From positions 3,603,501-3,667,500 of the forward strand of contig NZ_CP029176.1 in the NCBI RefSeq assembly GCF_003352165.1: DNA of 64,000 bases, in the 5' to 3' direction. Positions within the stretch are counted from its first letter, which is position 1; each line of letters opens with the position of its first letter. Positions 8,471 through 16,456 of the stretch are shown here, piece by piece. The notes under the pieces were generated by a model. That model did not search any database. It saw only the letters and a program-made list of their open reading frames with translations, and was not told where the DNA came from. The position numbers and the translations under genes were made by a program. The stretch is from Acidibrevibacterium fodinaquatile (GTDB lineage Bacteria; Pseudomonadota; Alphaproteobacteria; Acetobacterales; Acetobacteraceae).

Positions 8471-9724
8471 ATGATCACCGAGAAACCGTTTTCGCCGGAT
8501 CTGCCGGCGCCGCTCGACGGGATACGCGTCCTCGATCTCTCACGCCTCGTCGCCGGCAATATGCTGAGCCTGCAACTCGCTGATCACGGCGCCGAAGTGA
8601 TCAAGATCGAGGATCCGAAGACCGGCGATCCGCTGCGCGCGTGGCGCGATCAGGGGCAGAGTTTCCATTGGAAGATCTACGCCCGCAACAAGAAGTCGCT
8701 GGCGCTCGATCTCCGCGCCGACGAGGGGAAGGCGCTTTTGCTTCGCCTCACGGCGCGCGCGGATGTTCTGATCGAGAATTTCCGCCCTGGCACGCTGGAA
8801 AAAATGGGACTCGCGCCGGCGCTCCTCCATGAGCGCAATCCGCGCCTGGTCATCGTGCGCATTTCCGGCTTCGGCCAGACCGGCCCCTATCGCGGCCAGC
8901 CCGGCTTTGGCACCCTGGTCGAGGCGATGTCGGGGTTCGCGGCGAAAAACGGCTTCCCCGAGCGCGAGCCGCTGCTGCCGCCGCTCGCCCTCGCCGACAT
9001 GCTCGCCGGGCTCTACGGCGCCTTTGGTGTCATGGTTGCACTCCGGGTTGCCGCAGCCAGCGGACGCGGGCAGGTGATCGATCTTTCACTGCTCGAAGCG
9101 GTCCATTCGGTTCTCGGGCCCGATGCCGCGATCTTCGCGCGCACCGGGCGTAAGCCGGCGCGCACCGGCAACCGTTCGGCGACCACCGCGCCGCGCAACG
9201 TCTTTCGCACCCGTGACAACCGCTTCATCGCCATCTCCGCCTCCATCCAGAGCATGGCCGAGCGGCTGTTCCGCGCCATTGGCCGGCCCGACATGATCGA
9301 TGATCCGCGCTTTCGCACCAACACCGAGCGGCTGCGCCATGTCGAAGCCTGCGAACAGCCGATCGCGGATTTCATCGCCACGCGCGATGCGGCGGAAGCT
9401 TTGGCGGTGTTCGCTGCCGCCGAGGTGACTGCGGCCCTCGTTTACGATATCGAACAGTTCCTCGCCGACCCGCATGTCGGCGAACGAGGGGTCATCGTCG
9501 CGGTGCCGGATGAGGACAGGGAAAACCGGGAGGCGGCCCGCGCGCCGCAGACGATCTTGATGCATGATGTCCTGCCGCGGCTTTCGGCAACGCCCGGCCA
9601 GTTGCGCCGCGCCGCCCCTGCGCTCGGCGCCGATACACGCGTGCTGCTCGCCGAAATCGGCTGCACCGGCGCCGACTATGATGATCTTCTGGCGCGCGAG
9701 ATCATCCGGGAGAGCCGCTCATGA
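8471..9724 (+). CDS. Class III (CaiB/BaiF family) CoA-transferase
   Basis: A 417-residue protein with the family N-terminus LDLSRLVAGNMLSLQLADHG followed by KIEDP, and the segment LALADMLAGLYGAFG that contains the catalytic Asp which forms the acyl anhydride in this family. These enzymes move CoA from a donor such as succinyl-CoA to a carboxylic acid. Its ATG directly follows the carrier stop codon, and its TGA overlaps the ATG of the lyase gene. The context points to a 2-hydroxy- or branched dicarboxylic acid as acceptor, for example malate, citramalate or itaconate. The exact substrate cannot be read from the sequence. Confidence 0.92.
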   Translation: MITEKPFSPDLPAPLDGIRVLDLSRLVAGNMLSLQLADHGAEVIKIEDPKTGDPLRAWRDQGQSFHWKIYARNKKSLALDLRADEGKALLLRLTARADVLIENFRPGTLEKMGLAPALLHERNPRLVIVRISGFGQTGPYRGQPGFGTLVEAMSGFAAKNGFPEREPLLPPLALADMLAGLYGAFGVMVALRVAAASGRGQVIDLSLLEAVHSVLGPDAAIFARTGRKPARTGNRSATTAPRNVFRTRDNRFIAISASIQSMAERLFRAIGRPDMIDDPRFRTNTERLRHVEACEQPIADFIATRDAAEALAVFAAAEVTAALVYDIEQFLADPHVGERGVIVAVPDEDRENREAARAPQTILMHDVLPRLSATPGQLRRAAPALGADTRVLLAEIGCTGADYDDLLAREIIRESRS

Positions 9725-10620
9725 GTACGAAATCATTGCCACTTTGGCGCTCGCTTTTGTACGTTCCGGTGACGAACCCGCGTTTCGTCGAAAAATCGGC
9801 GACCAGCGGCGCCGATGCGATCATTCTCGATCTCGAGGACTCGATCGCGGAGGCGGAAAAGCCGCGCGCCCGCACGCTGCTCGCCGCCGCCGCGAGGCAA
9901 GCCGCCTCCGGCGGCGCCGCGATCGTGGTGCGCGTCAACCGGCCCTGGCGCGCCCTCATCGCCGATCTCGAAGCCGCCGTGATGGCCGGCATTGCCGCCC
10001 TCATGCTGCCCAAGATCGAGAGCGCCGAGCAGGTTGAGGCGATCGCCGAAATCGTCACCGAAATGGAGGCCGAACGCGGCCTGGCGCCGGGCAAGATCGG
10101 CCTGATCCCGATGATCGAGACGGCGCGCGGTTTTTTCCGTGCTGAGGCGATCGCGCGGGCCGATGCGCGGAACGTCGCCCTCACGCTCGGGGCAGAGGAT
10201 TTTGCCCTTTCGCTCGGCATGGAGCCGGAAGCGGAGGGATTGTTCTATCCCAAGCAGCAGATGATCATCGCCGCCCGTGCCGCCGGGATCGTGCCGCTCG
10301 GCTTTATCGGCACCGTCGCCGATTTCTCCGACCTCGCGGCGCTCCGCGCGACGTTGCGGCGCTCGCGCCGGCTCGGGTTCCTCGGCGCGAGCGCGATCCA
10401 TCCGACGCAGATAGCGGTGATCAACGAGGAATACTCACCCTCGGACGCGGAGATCGACCGCGCCGGCCGGTTGCTCGCGGCTTATGACGCCGGCATTGCC
10501 GCCGGTAAAGGCGCGGTTGCCTTCGAGGGCAGGATGATCGATGCGCCGGTGGTCGCGCGCGCCCGCCAGACCCTGGCGCGCGCGGGGGCGATCGCGGCGC
10601 TTGCCGCGAAAAGCGGTTGA
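9721..10620 (+). CDS. CitE-type lyase (HpcH/HpaI superfamily): malyl-CoA, citramalyl-CoA or similar lyase
   Basis: A 299-residue TIM-barrel lyase. Visible motifs are LDLEDSIAEAEKPRAR, the Arg in VVRVNRPW, LPKIES, LIPMIETARGFF and LGAEDFALSLGME. These supply the Mg-binding acidic residues and the CoA-binding positions in the CitE/Mcl/Ccl group. Members cleave 3-hydroxyacyl-CoA thioesters to acetyl-CoA plus glyoxylate, pyruvate or oxaloacetate. There is no citrate lyase alpha or gamma subunit here, so a stand-alone CoA-thioester lyase is more likely than citrate lyase itself. The ATGA overlap with the CoA-transferase gene makes a transferase-then-lyase sequence likely. Confidence 0.9.
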   Translation: MSTKSLPLWRSLLYVPVTNPRFVEKSATSGADAIILDLEDSIAEAEKPRARTLLAAAARQAASGGAAIVVRVNRPWRALIADLEAAVMAGIAALMLPKIESAEQVEAIAEIVTEMEAERGLAPGKIGLIPMIETARGFFRAEAIARADARNVALTLGAEDFALSLGMEPEAEGLFYPKQQMIIAARAAGIVPLGFIGTVADFSDLAALRATLRRSRRLGFLGASAIHPTQIAVINEEYSPSDAEIDRAGRLLAAYDAGIAAGKGAVAFEGRMIDAPVVARARQTLARAGAIAALAAKSG

Positions 10621-10810
10621 GGCGGAAGCCGCCGGCCGCACCGCGATCTTCATCACCCATTCGATCAGCGAGGCGCTGGAGATCGGCGAGCGCCTCGTCG
10701 TCCTGCGGCGGCCGGCGCGGATCGCCTATAACGTTCGCCTCGATGCCAACGCCGGCACTGCCGAACAGGCTGCGATCCACGCCCGCATCCGCGCCGCGCT
10801 CGCCGCCTGA
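10616..10810 (+). pseudogene. C-terminal remnant of an ABC transporter ATP-binding protein
   Basis: A frame of about 64 codons reads AGRTAIFITHSISEALEIGE followed by RLVVLRRPARI and ends AALAA. This is the H-loop (the His in ITHS) and the tail of a nitrate/sulphonate/taurine-type ABC ATPase. The Walker A, signature and Walker B regions are missing, and coding from the lyase gene runs into it. It lies between an intact operon and the left end of the integrative element, so it is probably debris of a deletion. Confidence 0.7.
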
Positions 10811-10881
10811 TGCGTTGGTCCGCGACGGCGCCTCTCCGGCCGCCGATCAAGATTTAACCCATTGAAATTATTGGCCGGAAT

Positions 10882-10931
10882 AGTATTGGTCGGGCAGGCG
10901 GGATTTGAACCCACGACCCCCAGTCCCCCAG
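10882..10931. repeat. Left attachment core (att direct repeat)
   Basis: Fifty bases identical to 29447-29496. They correspond to the 3' part of tRNA-Pro plus five flanking bases. To the right the sequence departs from the tRNA at 10932, so this copy is only the duplicated tRNA end. Confidence 0.92.
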
Positions 10932-11175
10932 CCGGGAGGGACTAGGAGACGCCCGGCGCCGGGAGCGGACGTCAGTTACCGGAAGCCTTCGGCGCCAATG
11001 GGTTGGCAATGACGCGCGCGGACTCCCAACGCCACCAGATGCCGCTAATCTCCTCGCCGGTTGGTCCGCCGTTGGTCCGCGGTGACCATCTGACTGCGGA
11101 AACTCGGGTGAAGCCTGGCGCGCGCCGAAGGCGGATGCGCGCACGAACGCGGGAAAGGTATAATATACACTATGT

Positions 11176-11290
11176 GTGTATCACAACATCACACATATAT
11201 ATATCCTATTGATCCATCACACTTTTGTGCCCGTTTTGTCGGTATTTCGAAACGGATCACACCGCATCACATCACATCACACGCATCACA
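11176..11290. promoter_or_regulatory. AT-rich block with eight ATCACA repeats upstream of the integrase
   Basis: ATCACA occurs at 11180, 11188, 11216, 11256, 11266, 11271, 11276 and 11285, the last five closely packed. The block is strikingly AT-rich for this genome. Position between the att core and the integrase gene fits arm-type integrase or excisionase binding sites, or a regulated integrase promoter. Function is inferred from place only. Confidence 0.6.
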
Positions 11291-11365
11291 TAAGCAATTT
11301 CAAAGACTTATTGTATACCAGACCGGAGATTTGGCGCCCAGCCGTCTCGAAGTAGGCCAGCACCT

Positions 11366-12724
11366 ATGACCAAAGCGGGCCAAATCCGGCTGACCGATAC
11401 CGCCGTGAAGGCGCTCAAATGCCCGCCGGGCAAGCGCGATTGCCTCGTGTTTGACGATCGAATTGCGGGGTTCGGGGTGCGCGTGATGGCTTCCGGCGTG
11501 AAAACCTTCTTGCTGCAATACCAGCTCGGCGGCCGCGGCGGCCGGCGCGAGCGCTATGTGATCGGGCGCCACATGGAGACGCGGATCGCCGACGGGGCGG
11601 CGGTGGTGGTCACGGCGGCTTGGGCGCGCGCCGAAGCCGAGCGCGCTCGCGGCCTCGTCCGCGACGGGCGCAGCCCAAAGACTGCCCGCGTCGGTGCGCC
11701 GAAACAGCGTGTCTATACCTTCGCGCAGCTAGTCGAGGATTGGCGCGCCGGGGCCCTGGTGCGCGCCAGCCCGCGTTACCGCGACGAGGCGCCGGCTTCG
11801 ATCCGGCGATTTTTTGCCGAGCTGCTGCCGTGCGCAGCTTCCTCCCTGGTGCGCGCGCAAGTCCGCGAGATCGTGCAGGCGCATGCGTCGAGCGCGCCGA
11901 TCGGCACGCGCCGCGCGGTGAGCGCCGCTCGCGCCGCGTTCAATTGGGCGCTCAATGAGCGTGACCTCAAAGCGGCCGGTAATCCCTTCGAGCGCGTCAA
12001 TCGCGGAACGGAAGATAGCCGCCAGCGTGTCTTGACGGACGCCGAGCTCGGCGAAGCCTGGCGCGCAGCGCGGGCGCTGGCGCCTCCTTTCGGGGCGTTC
12101 GTGCAACTGCTGATCCTCACCTTGCAGCGCCGAAGCGAACTCGCTGGCATGCGTTGGGACGAGTTGGCGCCGGATTTCTCGGTTTGGACCCTCCCCGCGG
12201 CACGGGCGAAGAACAGCGAGGCGCACCTCGTCCATCTGGTCGACGCGGCGCGCGAGGTGCTGCGGCGGCTGCCGCGTGGCGCCGGCAGCCCGCTTGTCTT
12301 CCCGGCGACGCGAAGCCGCCTCGGCGCCGGCACGGCGCGCCCGATCTCCGGCTTTTCAGATGTGAAAGAGCGGCTGCTCGAGCAAATCCGAGCCGAGCGG
12401 GCGCGGCGGCGCAATTCGCCTCTGGCAGAGACGCCGGTGCCGGATTGGCGCTTTCACGATCTCCGCCGCACGGGGGTGACGATGATGGCGCGCCTCGGGA
12501 TCAGCCCTGCCGTCGCCGACCGCATCCTCAACCACGTCGAACAGCGCAAGGCGACGACGATTGCCGAGGTTTACCAGCGGCACCAGTTTTTGCCCGAACG
12601 CGAGGCGGCGATGGAAATCTGGGCCGCGCACGTGCTGCGTGTCGCGGGCGCCGACGCGCCGGATGCCGAAGCGACGCGCCGAGACTGGGAACGCCCCCCG
12701 GACCCGGGGCATCGTTCCGCATAG
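11366..12724 (+). CDS. int: P4-type tyrosine integrase
   Basis: A 452-residue site-specific recombinase. The N-terminal DUF4102-like arm-binding domain is seen in RLTDTAVKALKCPPGKRD and FGVRVMASGVKTFLLQYQLG. The catalytic domain has Arg255 in LTLQRRSEL, Lys282 in ARAKNSEAH, His364-x-x-Arg367 in FHDLRRTG, His390 in RILNHVE and the nucleophile Tyr403 in EVYQRHQ, so the full catalytic set is present. It lies beside the left att core and is the enzyme expected to insert the element into tRNA-Pro. ATG 11366 follows the AT-rich repeat block, which probably holds its promoter. Confidence 0.95.
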   Translation: MTKAGQIRLTDTAVKALKCPPGKRDCLVFDDRIAGFGVRVMASGVKTFLLQYQLGGRGGRRERYVIGRHMETRIADGAAVVVTAAWARAEAERARGLVRDGRSPKTARVGAPKQRVYTFAQLVEDWRAGALVRASPRYRDEAPASIRRFFAELLPCAASSLVRAQVREIVQAHASSAPIGTRRAVSAARAAFNWALNERDLKAAGNPFERVNRGTEDSRQRVLTDAELGEAWRAARALAPPFGAFVQLLILTLQRRSELAGMRWDELAPDFSVWTLPAARAKNSEAHLVHLVDAAREVLRRLPRGAGSPLVFPATRSRLGAGTARPISGFSDVKERLLEQIRAERARRRNSPLAETPVPDWRFHDLRRTGVTMMARLGISPAVADRILNHVEQRKATTIAEVYQRHQFLPEREAAMEIWAAHVLRVAGADAPDAEATRRDWERPPDPGHRSA

Positions 12725-12760
12725 TTCGGGCTTGGTGGCCTCTGGCGCTCCGCCGCGAGC

Positions 12761-13090
12761 CTAAATGCCGCCCGGCATACTCCGAAACTGCGCCTTAGAG
12801 GCCATATCTACTCCGAGGGATGCCATGGCGAGCGCTGTAGCCAGGCGCCGATCCTGAACCCGTGACACCCACCCCGTGAAAATGACGCCGCCGGCGCTTG
12901 CGAGGCCACCGGCAATGCCCAGCATGGCGGCCGCCTTGTCGTCCGCGCGGTAACCGCAAATTCCGGCGCCTATGGAAAACACCGCCGCTCCAATCGGCAG
13001 CACCCAAGAGAGCCGAGTGAGCCAAAGCAACATTCGCGGGCTCGGCTCGGGCCGAGGCCAGATCAGCAGGTTGTCGTCGACAACAGACAC
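12761..13090 (-). CDS. Small membrane protein, unknown function
   Basis: A 109-residue frame on the minus strand, convergent with the integrase. I chose GTG 13090, which follows GGAGGA nine bases upstream; the frame extends further upstream but would then cover the spacer. Two hydrophobic segments are visible (about residues 20-42 and 50-72) with a short charged loop GYRADDKAAA between them, then a polar tail. The two-helix plan resembles small holin-like or phage-associated membrane proteins, but no family signature is recognised. It could equally be an immunity or exclusion protein of the element. Confidence 0.5.
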   Translation of the reverse strand: MSVVDDNLLIWPRPEPSPRMLLWLTRLSWVLPIGAAVFSIGAGICGYRADDKAAAMLGIAGGLASAGGVIFTGWVSRVQDRRLATALAMASLGVDMASKAQFRSMPGGI

Positions 13091-13314
13091 GGGCGCTTTT
13101 CCTCCGTCGCTGGGCGCCGGAAATAAGTCCGTAGGCGCCAAAGCCGAGACTCTACCAACTCCAGCGGCTTTGCGCTGCGCGGGGCGTGTCAAGTTTTTTT
13201 GTTGACAATCGGCGGCGATAGACCCAGCCTCTCCGCGCCCGCTAAATAGCGAGCGGCCGAGCGCGGTGCGCAAACACCGTTGCCCGGCCTAACCCGGACA
13301 GGAAAGACAGTTCC

Positions 13315-13977
13315 ATGTCGCAGGCTATTGACGCCCTTAGCACGCCCTCCGCGTGCATGCCATCTCCCCATCAAATCGCTTTCCCGGACGCTCCCTTGTT
13401 TGATCTCCGCGCGCGGTGGGAGAGCGTTCGCGCCGACCGCGCGGGCCTTCCTGACGGCGCGGACGCGGCCCCGCTGGCGGCCGAAGAGGGGAGGGTGATC
13501 GAGCAAATCCTCGCCTTGCCGGCGCAAACGCTCGCCGGTGTCGGGGCGAAGATCGAGGCCGCTGTCGCGCTCGCGGGCGCCGCGGCGCCGGAGCGGCTGC
13601 GTCAGGTGATCGAGGACGGGGCGCCCGTGCTCGAGCGCGTTATTTCCGCCGTCCCGGGCTTCGCGAAGATCACGCCGATGGTTGCGGTCATGGCGCGGAT
13701 TCTGGCGGAGGCCGCGAGTCCGGAGGCCCCGGCGCAAGGCAACGACGCCGCGCCACCCGACGGCCGCACCGTGCCGAGCCGCGGCGAACCGATCGAAATC
13801 GAGGTTCTCTATCGCGCCTTGTGCGGCTGGGTCGCGGTGCTCGCCGCCCTGCAACTCTCGGTGGAACATAACATGCTGCCGCCAGCGGCGTTCGACCCGG
13901 TTCTCACCGAAATGGTGCAGTGGCGGAGGCTGGCTGGCGCGGCGCTTTCTGCGAAAGAACGCGGCGCGAATTTCTGA
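13315..13977 (+). CDS. Hypothetical protein of the element
   Basis: A 220-residue protein starting MSQAIDALSTPS, with AGGAAAG upstream of the ATG. It is Ala-rich and mostly helical by composition. Residues about 70-130 contain an amphipathic stretch with LPAQTLAGVGAKIEAAVALA and FAKITPMVAVMARILAEA, and a further hydrophobic segment LYRALCGWVAVLAALQL lies near 165-185. No catalytic motif is seen. It ends two bases before the start proposed for the next gene, so the two probably form an operon. Function unknown. Confidence 0.6.
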   Translation: MSQAIDALSTPSACMPSPHQIAFPDAPLFDLRARWESVRADRAGLPDGADAAPLAAEEGRVIEQILALPAQTLAGVGAKIEAAVALAGAAAPERLRQVIEDGAPVLERVISAVPGFAKITPMVAVMARILAEAASPEAPAQGNDAAPPDGRTVPSRGEPIEIEVLYRALCGWVAVLAALQLSVEHNMLPPAAFDPVLTEMVQWRRLAGAALSAKERGANF

Positions 13978-13979
13978 CG

Positions 13980-15497
13980 ATGCCAGCGGTATCGCGCGAA
14001 AGCCGCGGCGCCGGCGGCGCGCCGGCGGCGCTCGTGGCAGGTTTCTCCGCGCCGCGATCCTGCGCCGTGCGCTCGGCGGAAGCCGCGGGCGCGCGGCCGG
14101 GACTGCTGGCACCTTCTAACACGGTATTGCGTGCCACGGCGGCGGATGGCAGCCTTTGGCTTGGACTAAAGAGCGCGTCACGATTCGGGCGCGGAGATGC
14201 CTACCGGGGTGGCACGGTTTGGCCGCCGCAAGCCGGGACCTCACGCCCGGCCGCCACCCCGGCCCTCTCCCCGTGGGGGCGTGCGCGTGAGGGCACCGTG
14301 GAACCCGAGGAGCTCGAGGATTTTCCGAACCCGTTTACGCACGGCGTCCCGTTCGACCGCGAGCTCGTAGACCTGGCTGAGCCCGAGGCATGGCGCGCCT
14401 GGGTGTGCGCCTGCGCCGAATACGAGCGAGCGCGCCGTCAGCATGCCGAGGCGGAGCAGGCGCGCGAGCGGCGTGAACGGGCAAATCGCAACGCGCTCCG
14501 GCGCGGGAGCATCCCCGTCGGGATGCCCCTCGTCGACTTTTATGCAGTGTCGACCGGATCGCCGCCGCCCTTTATCTCGAACCCTTTTGGGCCCGCTTTG
14601 GAGCGGGCCGGAGACGAGAAGAGAGACCGCTGGCAACGCGCGGAGGCGAGCGTGCGCGCGCGGCTCGGCGACCGGAGCCTGCGGGCGTTCGGGCGCCCCG
14701 AGACGATTGCAGCGCCGCGCCGGTGGATCGCCCCGCACGTCGCGCAATATCTCAAGCCCGCGAAAGGGAACGCGGGCCCGGGCGTCGCCGAGTGTGGCAA
14801 TGCGCTATATGTCGAGACGACGGTTTTCGATAGTGTCGGCGTGCCGTTCGACCAGGCGGCCGTTGCCTACGAGGGTGAGGCTTCCTTCAGGTTTGCGCCT
14901 TGGCGCTCCAGCCCCATGCGTTCGCTCGGTCGTCTCGCGGCTGCCCGGCGTTGCGCCCGCGATACCGCGCGCGACCCTCGGGAAGAAGAGGCGCTGTCGG
15001 CGCTGCGCCTGGCGCTCGCCGATCGGCTTCGCGCCGGCACCCTGCTCGCCTTTCGCGAGGGGGCTTCCGAGCCCCTACCCGCCGAAGACTTCGCGCCCGG
15101 CGGGCGCCTCGGCGACGTTGGCCGCTGGGACGCCGAGCCTGGCATTCTCGTGCGGCCGCCCGAGCCGCCTTCGCGCACCCCATTCGTCGCCGTTGCTGAG
15201 CCGTCCCCGGCGCCAGTCCAGAAAAAAGGCAGGCCCGGCCGTGCCCCCCTGTTTGACTGGCAAGCGTTCTGGGAAGAGGGCGAGCGCTATTGCGAAGCGA
15301 CTCTGAAAGAGGCGCCAGGCCAGAAAATAACCCCAGGTGAGTTCAACGCGCACATGAAAGCGTGGGCCGGCGAAAATCTCCGCGTCGGCCGGGAGCGTCC
15401 GGGGAAAAAGACTTTGGAGCAAAAGCTCCGAGAGCTGCGGGCGGAGCTGGGAACAAAAATAAACGGTGGACGCGTCGCGCACCGCGGAGGCTGCTAA
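13980..15497 (+). CDS. Hypothetical protein with C-terminal basic DNA-binding-like tail
   Basis: A 505-residue frame from ATG 13980; GTG 14298 (giving about 399 residues) is an alternative, because the first 100 residues are low in complexity and unlike the rest. Residues after the GTG begin EPEELEDFPNPFTHGVPFDR. The last 75 residues read KKGRPGRAPLFDWQAFWEEG and then KKTLEQKLRELRAEL. This resembles the C-terminal helix-turn-helix-like segment found in many mobile-element proteins, where a basic GRP linker precedes a helical bundle. No enzyme motif is visible. The stop is 36 bases before the IS21 element, so the IS did not interrupt it. Function unknown. Confidence 0.6.
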   Translation: MPAVSRESRGAGGAPAALVAGFSAPRSCAVRSAEAAGARPGLLAPSNTVLRATAADGSLWLGLKSASRFGRGDAYRGGTVWPPQAGTSRPAATPALSPWGRAREGTVEPEELEDFPNPFTHGVPFDRELVDLAEPEAWRAWVCACAEYERARRQHAEAEQARERRERANRNALRRGSIPVGMPLVDFYAVSTGSPPPFISNPFGPALERAGDEKRDRWQRAEASVRARLGDRSLRAFGRPETIAAPRRWIAPHVAQYLKPAKGNAGPGVAECGNALYVETTVFDSVGVPFDQAAVAYEGEASFRFAPWRSSPMRSLGRLAAARRCARDTARDPREEEALSALRLALADRLRAGTLLAFREGASEPLPAEDFAPGGRLGDVGRWDAEPGILVRPPEPPSRTPFVAVAEPSPAPVQKKGRPGRAPLFDWQAFWEEGERYCEATLKEAPGQKITPGEFNAHMKAWAGENLRVGRERPGKKTLEQKLRELRAELGTKINGGRVAHRGGC

Positions 15498-15533
15498 CGC
15501 CGCCTAAGGCTTCTAGCAGCGTTAGCAGCCTCG

Positions 15534-15632
15534 TGCGGATTCCGATGAAGTCGGCCATGCATTCCAACTTGAAGCCGGCCACTGCTTCCGAACTGAAGCC
15601 GGCCGGGGTTCCGATTTGAAGCCGGCCACCTG
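15534..15632. repeat. IS21 left terminal repeat array
   Basis: Four spaced copies of a motif close to TTCCGAnnTGAAGCCGGCC, about 20-27 bases apart, which recur inverted at the right end. In IS21 such multiple terminal repeats bind the IstA transposase. Confidence 0.8.
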
Positions 15633-15682
15633 AGCGTCTTCGGTTGGGTCTGGTTGAATGATTATCGTGTCCTTGTTTTGGG

Positions 15683-16435
15683 TCAAGTTCGGGCGTGGGC
15701 CGGTGCCGGATCGCGCTTTTTACGGAGGCTCTCGCCGGTGAGTTCGATGCGGTAGGCGTTGTGGACGAGGCGGTCGAGGATGGCGTCGGCGATGGTGGGA
15801 TCGCCGATGATTTCGTACCAGCGCTCGACCGGCACTTGGCTGGTGATGATGACGGAGCGCATCTCGTGGCGGTCATCGATAATTTCCAGCAGATCGCGGC
15901 GTTGGTCCGCGTTCAGGGTCTCGGGGCCCCAATCGTCCAAAATCAACAGGTCGAGCCTGGCGATCTGGCGCAGTGTTCTGGCGTAACGGCCATCGGCGCG
16001 GGCCAGCGCCAGGGCAGAGAACAGCCGCGACACCCGGTGATAGGCGGTCGAGAGATCCTCGCGGCAAGCCTTCTGGCCCAGCGCGCAGGCCAGCCAGCTT
16101 TTGCCGACCCCGCAGGGGCCGGTAATGAGCAGATTATGCCGGGCGCGCACCCAGTCACAGCTGGCGAGTTTCAGGAACTGTGCCCGGTCGAGGCCGCGCG
16201 GGGCGCGGTAATCGACATCCTCGACGCTGGCGGACTGGCGCAATTTGGCCGCGCGGGCGCGGCTCTCGAAGCGTTTCTGCTGTCGCAACGTGGCCTCGTG
16301 CTCGAGCAATAAAGCCAGCCATTCGCCATGGGCCAAACCGGCAACCTCCGGCCGGGCGTCGAGGTCCTTGAAGGCTTTGGCCATGCCGTGCAGGCCGAGT
16401 TTGTGCAGCAGGTCGAGGGTCGGGTGGGTGAGCAT
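15683..16435 (-). CDS. istB: IS21 family helper ATPase IstB
   Basis: A 250-residue AAA+ ATPase with Walker A GPCGVGKS (residues 106-113) and Walker B in LLILDDWG. In IS21 it forms a clamp on target DNA and recruits the IstA transposase. The DnaC-like core IYRVSRL-type region and the C-terminal EIIGDPTIADAILDRL segment are typical of the family. Its start lies 21 bases after the istA stop, so both are made from one transcript. The gene looks intact. Confidence 0.95.
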   Translation of the reverse strand: MLTHPTLDLLHKLGLHGMAKAFKDLDARPEVAGLAHGEWLALLLEHEATLRQQKRFESRARAAKLRQSASVEDVDYRAPRGLDRAQFLKLASCDWVRARHNLLITGPCGVGKSWLACALGQKACREDLSTAYHRVSRLFSALALARADGRYARTLRQIARLDLLILDDWGPETLNADQRRDLLEIIDDRHEMRSVIITSQVPVERWYEIIGDPTIADAILDRLVHNAYRIELTGESLRKKRDPAPAHART

Positions 16436-16456
16436 GCTTGTTCCTTTCAGTGGAAA

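Larger units (their letters stand above)
10811..11365. other. Left junction region of the integrative element (no gene)
   Basis: This gap holds a stretch (10813-10866) about 89% identical by eye to the element's right end (29392-29444), the left att core, a tandem TTGGTCCGC pair at 11061-11081 that recurs identically at 29384-29404, and an AT-rich segment with repeated ATCACA before the integrase gene. No credible coding frame is present. Confidence 0.75.

Noticed and set aside
10887-10964. A second intact tRNA-Pro gene at the left element boundary
   Set aside because: Only the 3' part matches; after 10931 the sequence diverges and cannot form the anticodon and D arms.
11176-11290. CRISPR-like repeat cluster from ATCACA copies
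   Set aside because: The six-base repeats have irregular spacing and no spacer structure.
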